DNA from: Apostichopus japonicus
Lineage: Eukaryota; Echinodermata; Holothuroidea; Aspidochirotida; Stichopodidae
Assembly (NCBI RefSeq): GCF_037975245.1
Contig: NC_092575.1
Location: 15,544,310 to 15,604,309 of the forward strand
Length of the DNA: 60,000 nucleotides
Direction of reading: 5' to 3'
Positions 25,701-45,904 of the stretch are shown here, one piece after another (within the stretch, counting starts at the first letter, position 1; each line of letters begins with the position of its first letter). The position numbers and the translations under genes were made by a program. Under the pieces are notes generated by a model, which had not been told where the DNA came from, searched no databases, and saw only the letters and a program-made list of their open reading frames with translations.

Positions 25701-27012
25701 ACTAATAGAATATGAATAGTGAATATTGGGTTCGTCTTCAAATTAATTCCATTATCGGGATGTCGCGTCATGTGAAAAATTGTATGGAATAAGTTATTTC
25801 TTTTTTTTCTACTTTGATACCAATATACAACATAAAAATCAGCAATCTAGATATTGTATTGGCGCTGTAAACTTTACATTCATCTTTTCACTGAAACTAT
25901 TTGCAGATCCTATAAATAACGACACCTCATGGAACGTGGATAGTACGTGTCCGTTGAAGTGTCGCTTAAACTCATCCAGCTTCAAAGTCGTTTTGAGACG
26001 AGCCGAAGACCAAGGACGTTCTATGAAACCTCTGTTAACCGCAAGTACATCTATCGAGAGCATGGTTTCCATTTCAGTAGTAAATGGGTCTTCTGCTATG
26101 GTAACGACCGATGCAGCTTCAGATATGGGTACTGTTGTGAGCTACATGACAGAGCTCAACACCTTCCCAGCTTCGAAGTGGTACAGTGAAAAAGGATCGA
26201 CTATGACAACGCCCTACTCCACCATCGATGACTTTACTACGTTGTCTTTCGTTACACTGTTAACATCACTTAGTTTCATAGTTATCTTTAGTTTGACCAT
26301 AGTTATCTCTCTTTTTGCAAGGCAGTGTTTGCACAGACGAAAACGAAAACGTAAACATGAACTTCAAAAGAAAATGAGGCATACAAGTGTGACAGATTTG
26401 GAAGGTCCCTCAATATGGAGTTCAAAATGTGTGGAAGATTTCGATACAACTGTTCTGCCTCCATCACAAACAACTCCCAACGAAAAACAGCAACCGACAT
26501 TAAACCATGACGACGAGAGGGACTCAGAAGAAGTGACATTGCGACAAGGTTGTCAAATGACAACGTTTCAAAACCTGATCGAAACTTATGGCGAAATTGG
26601 TACACCAGAAGATAATAACTCTCAATTAAGAGACGAGTCTGTTGAAATGGACAATATGGGAGGAAGCGAGAGCATGGTAGCCGTTGTGAAGCAAGAACAA
26701 CATCCTCCATCTTATGCAAAAGTGCACAGTAAGGATGCAAAGACAAGCAGATGGGCGGGACGTAAACCTGTTTCAAAATTGAAAAGGAAAGAAGGTTATA
26801 CTTTGGTGGAAAAACGACAGATTCGAGTGAAGAAGCCTTTTGGAGGGAAGGGTCAGATAAAATTAGGGTCAAGCGCTTTTCAAATATCGCTGGAAAACAG
26901 AGCAACTAAAGCGGTGGTCAGCACAGACTCGAAGGGCACTCAAAACAAAGACCAGGATATTGATTCACCCATTTATGAAACAATAACTGATACTAAAATA
27001 AAAACATGTTGA
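22741..27012 (+). CDS. IgR-C: Ig-like cysteine-rich membrane protein with a long tyrosine-motif tail
   Basis: Exons 22741-23163, 24480-24591 and 25907-27012 join in frame (1641 nt, 546 residues) with the family's phases. The start is ATG 22741, giving a signal peptide ending near EGGD. Domain 1 is the most diverged: cysteines are kept (DPC, TNC, SSC, QKC, ISC, LTC) but the usual D-x-G-x-Y-x-C motif is not. Domain 2 is clear (IKFSCASNLK, KNDC, STCPLKC). A Ser/Thr stalk leads to a membrane helix (about 291-316) followed by a strongly basic stop-transfer run RRKRKRK. The 230-residue tail has only four tyrosines, at about 406, 448, 476 and 535, and each fits YxxI/V: YGEI, YAKV, YTLV, YETI. That resembles SH2-docking or endocytic motifs, but spacing and flanks do not match a strict ITAM, ITIM or ITSM. 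Signalling is inferred. Confidence 0.8.
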
Positions 27013-27899
27013 CTCAAAATTTCAGAGTGATGCCACGAATTGCGTATACATATCAAGCGCCACGGATTGGACACATTCCTGTTGTTGAACATTTATCGAT
27101 ATAAATGTATGAGTAGCATTAGGCTACACGGTCAAGAGTCTTGCTATAGTGCTGTCACTTTTTTTCAGCAGGCATGAGAACTATATATTACGGAAAAAGT
27201 TGTTTTATTCTTAAATCTTCACTCTGTAAGTAACCCAGCCATAAAGAAAATACCGAAAAAAGGTAACGCATGTTGATAAAAAGTATAATGGGTGCAAGTC
27301 CTATATTGGCAAACGCTTGCTCATCAAATTTGTAAGAAAAAACACGAAATTAACTTGCTATCTGCAAAATCAGTTGGTCGTGAAATGTAAACTCTTACAA
27401 TTTAATATATGTGTGTTTTTTGCACAGCTGCTTTAGTGATCTTTCTAGGGCCGGGAAAAAATGACGTCTTCTGGGACTATAATTAATAAGTATAATCACC
27501 GGCATTATGTTATGCTTGATTGAAATGAAACTTTAAAAGCTTGATGAGCTGGACAGTTATCAGGCTATGACAACAAATGCTCAAATTTAGATAAACAGTT
27601 TATTCAATTCGATTCTAGAAGGGCTGTACCCTGAACAAAATTTTCCCTCTTTTTGTGGTCTTTTATATAGAAAATTTAACATATTACGTATAGTAACATC
27701 ACTTCATTTGAAGATACGCCTTTCTGGAAATGTAGCCTCTAAGTTTTTAATTAAAGCTGTAACTTCACTATCATATTCTTTCGTCATATTGGATTCCTCG
27801 GACAATGTGTTATTACTCATAACCATCAAGGCACGACTGTAATTATATACCGTGATATTATCCAATTAATTGATGAGTGTTATATTGATGAAAAGTAGT
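27013..27899. other. IgR-C 3' UTR/intergenic
   Basis: AT-rich sequence after the IgR-C stop, presumably 3' UTR at first. No further exon was recognised. Confidence 0.45.
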
Positions 27900-28720
27900 A
27901 ATAACACAATCATTATTGTACTCTGCTCTATATTTCCCTGGTAAACATACGTAACAGCTTATTTGGGAATTAAATGCATACGTATGATAGATCAGCATTG
28001 TTGCTAAAAGTATTAATTAAAATGTAGCGGCTTGAATTCCTATTGTGTAACAGGACGAAAAAGGTTGAAATGTCATTCTTGTGACATATAGGTGTCTTGA
28101 AATTACATTTCTTTTGCTACAAAATGTTTTAACTTGCTACATTAAAAAGGTCAAATAATTACATTCCTTCATTGATGCATATATTTGTCTGCGAGACATA
28201 CGTAGCTTATTGAGCATTTAATTACTTATGCTTAACGTGACAAATAGCACAGTTTTCCCCTAACATATTAAATAAATTAAAATGTAGCTGTTTGAAATTA
28301 ATAAAGTGTAAGAGGACGTTAAACGGGGCTAAAATTTAATTAGATATGTGATATAGTTGTAGTGGCAAAGTTAAACACTATTTCTACATATTTTTGACAG
28401 GTACTGTATTGATATGGTAATTAGGCAGTAACAACTGACTCCTCATTGATTTGATTTGAATCATTTCATATATATGGTATAGGGATAACACAGGAATGTC
28501 TGTCCAGCAGGCCTATTGCCCCTGAAGATGCACTGCTACTGTGGCAAAAAATATTGCATAACAAATATTAATTTTCTAATGTAAATAGGAAAATAGCACA
28601 AATAAAAAAAAGCAACTTAGAAAGAAGTGTTATATAATTTAAATTTCCTTCTTTCCTTACCTGGCAAACATACGTTATTAATTAGCTCATTATGCATCAC
28701 AAATCCACTTTTAACGTTTA
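27900..28720. repeat. Diverged tandem repeat block
   Basis: Related segments recur: tggtaaacatacgtaacagc (27940), gcgagacatacgtagctta (28190) and ctggcaaacatacgttatta (28660). Likewise aaaatgtagcggcttgaa (28020) resembles aaaatgtagctgtttgaa (28279), each followed by a run ending gaggacg or ggacga. Spacing is irregular (about 250-470 bp), so this is an old, decayed direct repeat. Confidence 0.45.
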
Positions 28721-29132
28721 ACATAAAAATAACACAATATTGTTGTTAACGTATTAATTCATATGTTTCTGTTTGAGTTTGAACTTTAAAGTTTGGACTT
28801 TATATGATGGAAGAGTTGTAGTTGTGGTGTAATATAGCTGTAGCGGAACAATAACTACTGTTTCTAAATTTGTTATGAAAGTCCTAACTTGAATGAATTG
28901 GATATTGATTGAAATCATAATATCGAATTCTTGCAATCATGTACAGTGTTCAACTAATAGGAGCGCCTGTAGTAGTTTACACTAAGAAATAAGAAAACAC
29001 AAAAGCAATTTTCTTATTTACACGATTAAAGATTAAAGCAAACATTGCCTTAATAATAGTTTTGAACAGAAATTAATTACAAACATCTCTAAAATGAAAA
29101 GGAAATCACTTATGTATTACAATTTTTTTTCA

Positions 29133-29872
29133 ATGTTGTAAAGAATACAGCGTGTTCTTTTAGTACTTAAGATAGTTCTATTAATAAGCCTATCTCTAAT
29201 ATGAAGAAAAAATAGCGCAAAAACAACCAAGAAAAACGGGAAAATTATCAGTTAATAATGAATTATTATTAATATTATTATAAACAAAATCCATCTCATT
29301 TATTCACGATTATTATACATGTATATGGTACATCGATTTTATTTAGAGTCCCGATAACAACATAGGTATGTCATCTGAATGATACAAAGGAATTATTTGC
29401 ATAATGCGAAAATGTATTCTAAATTGAGTATTTATTCCTCTCTTCTTATACCGATATATACATATCCACATCCCACAACAAACATACCTTCAGTGAATAC
29501 AAATGTTGTAAAGAATACAGAGTGTTCTTTTAGTACTTAAGATAGTTCTATTAATAAGCCTATCTCTAATATGAAGAAAAAATAGCGCAAAAAGAACCAA
29601 GAAAAACGGAAAAATTATCAGTTAATAATGAATTATTATTAATATTATTATAAACAAAATCCATCTCATTTATTCACGATTATTATACATGTATATGGTA
29701 CATCGATTTTATTTAGAGTCCCGATAACAACATAGGTATGTCATCTGAATGATACAAAGGAATTATTTGCATAATGCGAAAATGTATTCTAAATTGAGTA
29801 TTTATTCCTCTCTTCTTATACCGATATATACATATTCACATCCCACAACAAACATACCTTCAGTGAATACAA
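29133..29872 (+). repeat. 370-bp tandem duplication
   Basis: Two adjacent units, 29133-29502 and 29503-29872, are nearly identical (for example ttcttttagtacttaagata and gagtcccgataacaacatag in both). Only a few substitutions separate them, so the event is recent. Neither unit encodes anything recognisable. A CA/TA-rich simple tract follows to about 30010 and explains the open frames there. Confidence 0.95.
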
Positions 29873-30374
29873 AACTCACGCATACGCACACGCATATATG
29901 TACATACACATACATATACCCACACACACCTACATACATACACAGACAAATACAAAACAGACACACATGCATAAAAACACGTACGTACATAAACAACCAC
30001 ACATGTACATCAATGCACAGTGAGGAATAAAACAACGAAAAACATCAGAGATTTTCTATGCTACTACATAAATGTAACAGTAAGGTAGATGATAAGCAAA
30101 GGTTAATTCAAGAGTCGCAAAGTTCATTAATTGAATGAGAAAAACAAGTCCTTAATGCCATGTATTTTTTTACGAGCAGAGCTAGTAGAGTTTCGTTTTG
30201 AAGCAATATGCTTTTCAACGTTAAGAATGAATTTCATTTTATAGAAGAAATTATAGCAGTCAGGCTTAACATGTTTTGTTTACAATTGAAGATAAAGTAT
30301 TTGATATGAAGGATAATAAATTCAATGGGTCGTAACCTGTTACCAGCTTACCGAAGCTTACCAATATTAATTCT

Positions 30375-31660
30375 TAATTTGTTTGCTGCAACCAATCACA
30401 GAACTTATCCAGTTCACAAGAGACAGTATATGAAGGATAATATTGTGAATGAGAGTATAAAGTACTATATAACAAACGTTTTTTAGGAAGAATGTCTCCA
30501 CTGTTGGTGGTGACATCGCCACCGTTCATATTAAAGCTTAAAATGCTGTTATTTGCCTTGTTGCGCCTTTCTAAATTCAGAAAATATTTATTGCTTTTTT
30601 TCACCAGCCTACACTCAACGAGCACTCGACAGAACAATAATGCCCCTGAAGCTTGTCATGGTGCAAACCTTTGAATTTATTACGGGCAATATCTAAATTT
30701 TGACGAATGGCATCGGAGTGGTTTTCATACAATTCTCTTTCCAGATTGAAGATACTGCGTAATATATTTCGTTTTCGCTTTTACGTGTGCTTTTTGCTTT
30801 TTGTTTGGCAAATTTATTAGTTTTAGAACAAATGACATATTTGAGATTCTCCCATTTTGCGGAAGGGTTTAGAGAACGTGAGTTGCGAATAACAGTAGCA
30901 ACTAGATTTTGGATTAGGTCGTTATACGCAGAATCAGCTAAAAGAGAGCTGTTAAACTTCCAATACCCTGGACCTCTATTATCTTCATGATTGTGAATCG
31001 ATAAAACCACCATAGAGTGGTCGGATTGAGGAGGAGGCTGAAATTCAATATTGACGATTTTACCAACAAAATTACGAGATATAAGGGAAAAAATCTAATC
31101 TGCAATGAATATCGGCAATGTTAGAATGCCAGCTGAAATCTTCTAAGAAAGGGTTTCTCTCTCCAGATATCGACCAGGCTGTGAATTTCCATGAGAGCTA
31201 GGCATTCATCACGGGCTTTAAAGTTTGTTCTAGGGTCACCACCGATTTTATCATTGGCAAGATTAAATAGAAAGTTGAAATCCCCACCCCAAATGATAGT
31301 ATTAGTATTTAACGAATTTAAGTTACGAGAAACTTCATTGTAGAATGCAGGATTATCTTGGTTAGGGCCATAGGTACAGACAATGGTAAAGAGCCGATGA
31401 TTGTAGTTAAAGTAAAAAATAATGCATCTACCATGCTGGTCAGTATATGCACTTTAGCAATTTCAACAGAAAGATTGTAGTTAAAAAGAATAGCGACACG
31501 CTTAATTAAAGCACTGTGCGTTTCGTGGACACGCATTATATTAAAATGATGGCGATGAAAATATGTAAATTGTTGCCTACGTTTTTTCCTCTGCCTTAAG
31601 CCCCTGACATTACAGGAGCAACTCTTAATATCAGCTAGGGGAATGGAAAATGAATATGAA
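30375..31660 (-). pseudogene. Decayed L1/Tx1-like LINE fragment (endonuclease plus linker)
   Basis: Read on the minus strand in shifting frames, it shows an apurinic endonuclease: start NVRGLRQRKKRR with VHETH, then TYGPNQDN, the motif GGDFN, the motif SDHS and the downstream RGPGYWKFNSSLL. The conserved linker before the reverse transcriptase follows (KYFLNLERRNKANN). Frames change at least twice (between about 31500 and 31300, and near 31020 and 30650). The reverse transcriptase and 3' end are absent, so the copy is inactive. GPGYWKFN points to the L1/Tx1 group. Confidence 0.8.
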
Positions 31661-32068
31661 TCGAAACGTGAAATACATTCTCTGCATGTAGTTGTACTTA
31701 CGACGAAAAACAGAATTGAGATGGAAATAGGGTCCACAAATACACAAACACATCAAAACACAAAGAAAATCCAAGATATCTGTTAAAAGAGAAGTATCGT
31801 GGCTGGGATCCACCTGGGAACAACAAAAGTCCCGTCGGTGGCTTCTTGTGGGTGTTCATTCCAATGTTGACAACAATGATGCTGGACAGCAGGAATGGTA
31901 AATTAATTGTAGAACAGATTGGAGACATATTACAGGGTAAATGCTGAAGTATTTCGGTGGCTGCCAGGAGATGCATCAATCAAATTTGTACGGTTTCCAT
32001 CGCTTTCTCTCCAGAGGCCCCCAGAGAATCTTAGTCTCACTCCATTGCGATAGAGTTGTTGTACTTTT

Positions 32069-32780
32069 CAGTGGCGTATCCAGGATTTTCTGACCCGGGG
32101 GCGCGAATTACTATCTAAGCGGAGCGCCACCATCGGTTGGCGCGCAGCGTACAAGAAAATTTCTGGTTTTGATACCCCCAGATCACCCGAAATGGCACTT
32201 CTCGAGCTTGAAACTGACTAACCAGATGTACACTTTTGCCTGAGAACCAAGTATTTCCAAATGTTTTTTTTTCCATCTATAACCTTTTTGAAGATTGTCA
32301 TCAGTCACACATCATGTTCGACCTCATCACATCTCCCGCGGATCATTGCTTTTGTAGGTGGTTCTAAGTCGCGGCCCACTATACCCGTCAGCTCCACTTT
32401 TCAAGGTTTTAAGCCCATTATTTGTTCAGAATTTGAAAATTCACGATAAATTCACTTCAAAACAGTCCTATAATGCAATGTTGCACAAAATTTCATCTAT
32501 GGACAATCAATACAGAAAAACCTCTTTCAACCCCAAACAGACTAGTCAAGTTTGCACGAGTAGAGGGAAGTATGATGAAGAATGTTGATCAGGGAATTTT
32601 CGAAAGTTCCGACACAGTTAATTTATTGGTGTACAAGTAATAAAACCTTTTTAAGGAAATAGATATTTTCGAAACCGAACACTACACACATCGACAGTTT
32701 TGAACATGGGCGCAGATCAGTCTTAGATAATGGTGGGAACGCGAGTCTGTTCTCTGACACTATCTAAGCGGAGCGCGACC
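32069..32780. mobile_element. hAT-like transposon remnants
   Basis: 32069-32084 reads cagtggcgtatccagg, very like the ends of hAT-type elements and the MITE at 42677. A GC-rich motif, actatctaagcggagcg followed by a ggcgcg or cgcgcg palindrome, occurs at 32110-32150 and again at 32758-32795. These look like pieces of one family. No matching right end or clear duplication of target DNA was found. Confidence 0.4.
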
Positions 32781-32834
32781 ACGGGTTCGCGCGTTATTAA
32801 TAATAATAATATTAATAATATTGTTACTATTGAT

Positions 32835-32870
32835 TTATTGCTTGTTGCAGCACCTCTAACGAACAGTGAT
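32835..32870 (+). pseudogene. Relic of a CUB-exon splice acceptor and exon start
   Basis: Thirty-six nucleotides match the intron-exon junction of the second CUB exon of the downstream protease (39226-39261) with one difference, including the acceptor ttgcttgttgcag. Translation starts PLTNSD as in the real exon and then diverges to a stop at about 32901. It is a leftover of a duplicated protease gene, or a small local copy. Confidence 0.7.
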
Positions 32871-34423
32871 TCATTTTTTACAAACTTTCACGGAAGTCAA
32901 TAAATGCACTTATCAAGCAATAGAGTCCGTTTGTCAATCATTAAAGTTTACTCACACTTCGATGAATACCATATACTATTTTAACTATTTAACAAGTGTC
33001 ACAGGCAATAAATCGTTTCATATTTTAGCAAAGTAAATTATCACGCATGGTTGAAGAACGGCCTCACGGGCGTTACCTTGCAACGACATATTAAATGTTT
33101 TATTAACAGTGCTTTCTCCCCCAGACTGACAATAACAGTTATGCTGACGTTGGCTCGTCTAAGTTCTACGAAAAATTAATTATCCTGCTATGTGACAAAA
33201 AAACACAAAGGAGTTGTAACGGACGTATTACGACACACAATACTGAACGTAGTATAGTAAAAAAGGAAATTTTTGGCACCAGAATGTTGTGGCCTAATTA
33301 ACAACATATTTACTTATATGCAGACGTACTTCGTGACGTGACACTATGTGAAGTATCTTGGATGTTTTCTCCTTCAATACTTTCACTAAAGCCTATATTC
33401 TTTCGAAAAATATTAGGAGGTTTAAGAATGGCAGTTTACCGGATATCATTGGATTTTCCTTCAAGACACCAAAAATGGCCATCTCTGGCATGAAATAAAT
33501 GACAATTTTCTTTCACTATTGTTGGGCTTATTTTTCATGGAAATAAAGGGGATATATCCACTTGTGTGCGCATGGATACCAGTGTTTGGAGTTTTATACT
33601 AATATTTATCAATATTTGGCTACAATGTGAAGCTACTTCACTTTTCCTGAGAAAGGTGAGTTACTTCGCGAAATGAAGCGGGTTATTTCCATTTTGTCTA
33701 TTTAATTATATCACATTACTCGTTTTTGTTTATATTTTTATATATTTTTTATATTTTTTAGTATTAGTGTCGGAAAGATGTAGGCCGGGCCTCGGGGGAG
33801 ATGTTATTTTCCTTTCCTACGAAACTATATTCTTACGTTAAATGTTTTATATTGTTTACACAGAAAGTAAATTAATATTTAATTTTGACAATTAGGTTTA
33901 AAGCATAAACCACAGCGCATTTTAGAAACTGCCATCGGGCAAACGTTTGATTCCATTTTTATTTTGCGCCCTGGACATGTGATGGCGGACCAGAGGAATC
34001 AGGGAAACGCTGTTAAAACAGCAACCTGTGAAGTGTGCCACTTTTTAGCAAATTAGAAGTACACATTCTTACGTAGTGAAAACTACTTTTTTATTTTCCT
34101 TCTTTGTGGTAAACTCAGAGCACTTTTGGTGGAAGTAGTTGGAACTTTTTCAAAACACTTCTAGCTGTTCAACTGACATAGCTCAAATCACCGATTACTA
34201 AACCAGGCTCTACGCAAGTTACCAGTAATAATAAATAATAATCATCAAATCACATAAGATTTTTTCAATGTTTTACTAATTCGTGAAGGAAAATCAGTGA
34301 TGTTGAATTCGGCCTTTGATGTTCTGCTACTTAATATATTAAACGGGGGAATAAGACTAGATCAACATTAAATGTTAACACAGATTGTAGGAGTATATTT
34401 AATTGGTGATAGATTTCATAAAG
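32871..34423. other. Intergenic upstream of the protease
   Basis: No coding sequence was recognised. Any further 5' exons and the promoter of the protease should lie here, but no clear signal-peptide exon was found. Confidence 0.4.
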
Positions 34424-43239
<8,816 letters not shown>

Positions 43240-43253
43240 AAGTGGATCATTTG

Positions 43254-43259
43254 ATTAAA
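43254..43259 (+). terminator. Possible polyadenylation signal of the protease gene
   Basis: ATTAAA lies 15 bases after the stop codon. It is a common variant signal, but its position this close to the stop makes it tentative. Confidence 0.35.
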
Positions 43260-44909
43260 GCTATTCAGTCTGATAAAATTCATTAAATTAATATCAGAAC
43301 TGGCAGATGATCAACAAATGACGAACAATATCAATTTTAAAGATAATATGCCGGAGGAGGGAGAGGGGAGGGGGTAGGTTAGGGGTTGGAAGGCTGGTGT
43401 ATAGGAGCCACAAGAGGGTGGACATACCTGAAAAAGTCGGTCGTATGTAATATTTTCAGACAGCTTTTCAGAGAAGTCTGTTCTGGTCAAATTGTTATAA
43501 ATTTAATTAAGTTACTTTCTTTCCGTTGAACATCTGAACAGAGGATCTCCCTACTGGTGTTGAGACATGAGATCTGATCAGTTTAGGTCGACGTTAGGTA
43601 ATGAGAGGGGGAAATAGAAAGATCTACATAACATAATAAGCATTACAGAAATTGTATTAGGCTTGTGTCACCTATTTTGGACAGTATTAAATAGGGGAAA
43701 TGATAGCAATTAATACATATTAAATTTGCAAGGTGTGTTAATAGTGCTGAATGTAAGGGCAATAAGACAATCTTGTGCATTATTATCTAAATTTGAAGCG
43801 AACACATGCAAGGTAATTCAATATAAGGATAACTGTGATGAGATATATGCAGAAAAAAACCCAAAAAAGAATAACCAAACGAAAGGAGTGAGTAAGCACT
43901 GTTTCTTATGTCTCAGGCCCATCACCTACATTAGTCAGATAGTGTGAAATAAATAGAAATCGAGAATAGAAACCCGAATGGTACAGATCAAATAAATGTC
44001 TACAAAACTAATGAGAAACAAAAACCTACAGGAAATGAAAAACTTGAACTGTTTAAATTAAAAAGTTATAATAACGATGCAAATTCCACGAGCTAAATGA
44101 ATCGTTATGTGCAATATGCCACACTATAGATAAGTGTATGTAGGTAAACATTGCAAGTATTTAATTATAGTTATGGGATGGTAGTGCGTGCACAACCGTG
44201 TACAAAGTTAGTCAAATTCAATAGCTACACGATGATGGTACAGTGTGGTCTTATGATCATATATGCATAGTTATACTATTTGTTAAAAAGTTTAAAAAAA
44301 AAACTGTTGTGGTAGTTAACAATAATTGTTGGCACGGTTGCACGATGACGTCATGTGGTTACGTAACATGATGAGAAAGATATAGATTTAACGTGACGAA
44401 AGACGGGCGAATAACAGTAATTTCTTCATTCTTTAGTGCCATATAACTAGTCCTTTCATGCCAAGCAGATATGGAGTCATTTCACATTCCAACATCTTTA
44501 AGTAGACGGATCTGAATAACGATCATAGCTGAATTTAAATTAAATGTACTTTAAATGTCATAACTTTGAGTTAAGTTTAGAATTCTCATAGAGGAGTATA
44601 AAATTGGGTCAAGTTTTTAAGCTAATTTAGTTTATTTTAGCCAAAACATGAACTTAATAAATGGTCTTGCAGCATGTGTGGTATAGATAATGACACATTT
44701 TGTGTGACGTAGTTTTAACTAAATTTCAGAAGTGTTAACAAATTAGTAAACTTTGCAAACTTACAGGTTGTTCATTCTCAGTTGTTAGATTTTTTTAAAG
44801 AAATTGTATTAATTTACGATTCTGATCGTACCGAAGAAATCGTATTCCTCTCTGTATCAAGTTTACTGTTATAGTTATAGTTATTGACAAGCCTAGGTAA
44901 CCCAATGTA
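43260..44909. other. Intergenic, no gene seen
   Basis: AT-rich sequence downstream of the protease. The open frame at 43726-43947 has no recognisable domain. Confidence 0.4.
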
Positions 44910-45904
44910 CATGGCTTGATCAGTTTGTGTTGTGAATAAGAGACAGCCGTTAATCAGTTCAAACTGTTAAACATGCACAGCAGATGCTACTGTGGAAAAA
45001 TTACTAACAGACAAACAAAATTCATGACTCAAAGGCTGTTTCAACTAATAACTGGTTAGGAGTCTAAACAGCTTTCCGTGGGGTTGACTAGTAAGTATAA
45101 CTTGTAAAGATGGTTCAAATTGCAGAGATAAAAGGTTTGTGGACACCTAGGAAGAACAATATCATAGTCACTCTAACAGGCATTAGAAATCATCATGCAA
45201 ATAGTTCTAACTCCCTTCAGAATCCATCAAAGATTTTCCAAAGATTTTCTCAATTCTTGTTTTTTTTTATATGAATAAACAGTAGCTCATTATGCACACA
45301 CCGATGTAAAAGGAACTGACTACCTTATTTTCTTTAATTTTATTCCTTTGTTTTTACAAGTTTCAAGGACACTGAACACAGGTTTGTGGCCTATGGCGAT
45401 TTAAGAAAACATATATATATATATATCAAAATATATGTGAAAAGAGGAACATCACATTATTCAAATGATGCTAGTAACGGTTAACTGTTTAATCGCTAAA
45501 TTGAGATATTTTGATGAGCACAACACTCTATGTCATAGTTTGTAAATATTTAATGAGCTCCCTCAGATTTATCAAAACTTCAAATGTGTAAATCTTAGAA
45601 TGAAAAATAGCTTTTCGAAAAAGTTCAGCAGAATTTGAATGTGATTATCACACAAAACAAATGTACTGAATATGGGGCAAAATTGGCTAGGTGTCCGTAG
45701 ACCTTTAGCATGTCATCAACCATCTACTAAAATGTGAACGAAATTATTGGCGAAATCTTGAGGGCAGTCTGGTTAGTCCAGTCAATTTGTAAGTCCTTCT
45801 CTGGTCATAAAGGTATCACATGCATATTAATAAATTATAACGCACATCAGTTTTAACTGGTTAACGGGTACTCACCTTTACCAGTTTTAAATGATAAAGC
45901 CATG
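44910..45904 (-). mobile_element. MITE-like repeat, copy interrupted by another element
   Basis: Inverted relative to the copy at 16683-17165. Probable terminal inverted repeats are catggcttgatca (44910-44922) and tgataaagccatg (45892-45904), 12 of 13 matching. Homology to the other copy runs a further 10 bases or so outside the left repeat, so the true end is uncertain. A 576-bp insertion (45131-45706) splits it. Confidence 0.65.
45131..45706. mobile_element. Nested MITE-like insertion
   Basis: A 576-bp segment interrupts the older repeat and is absent from its other copy. Its ends are inverted repeats: aaaggtttgtggacacctag at the left and gctaggtgtccgtagaccttt at the right (17 of 21 match). 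It encodes nothing recognisable. No clear target duplication was found. Confidence 0.65.

Noticed and set aside
29749-30035. Open frames on both strands rich in Thr/His or Val/Cys
   Set aside because: They overlap the tandem duplication and a CA-rich simple tract.
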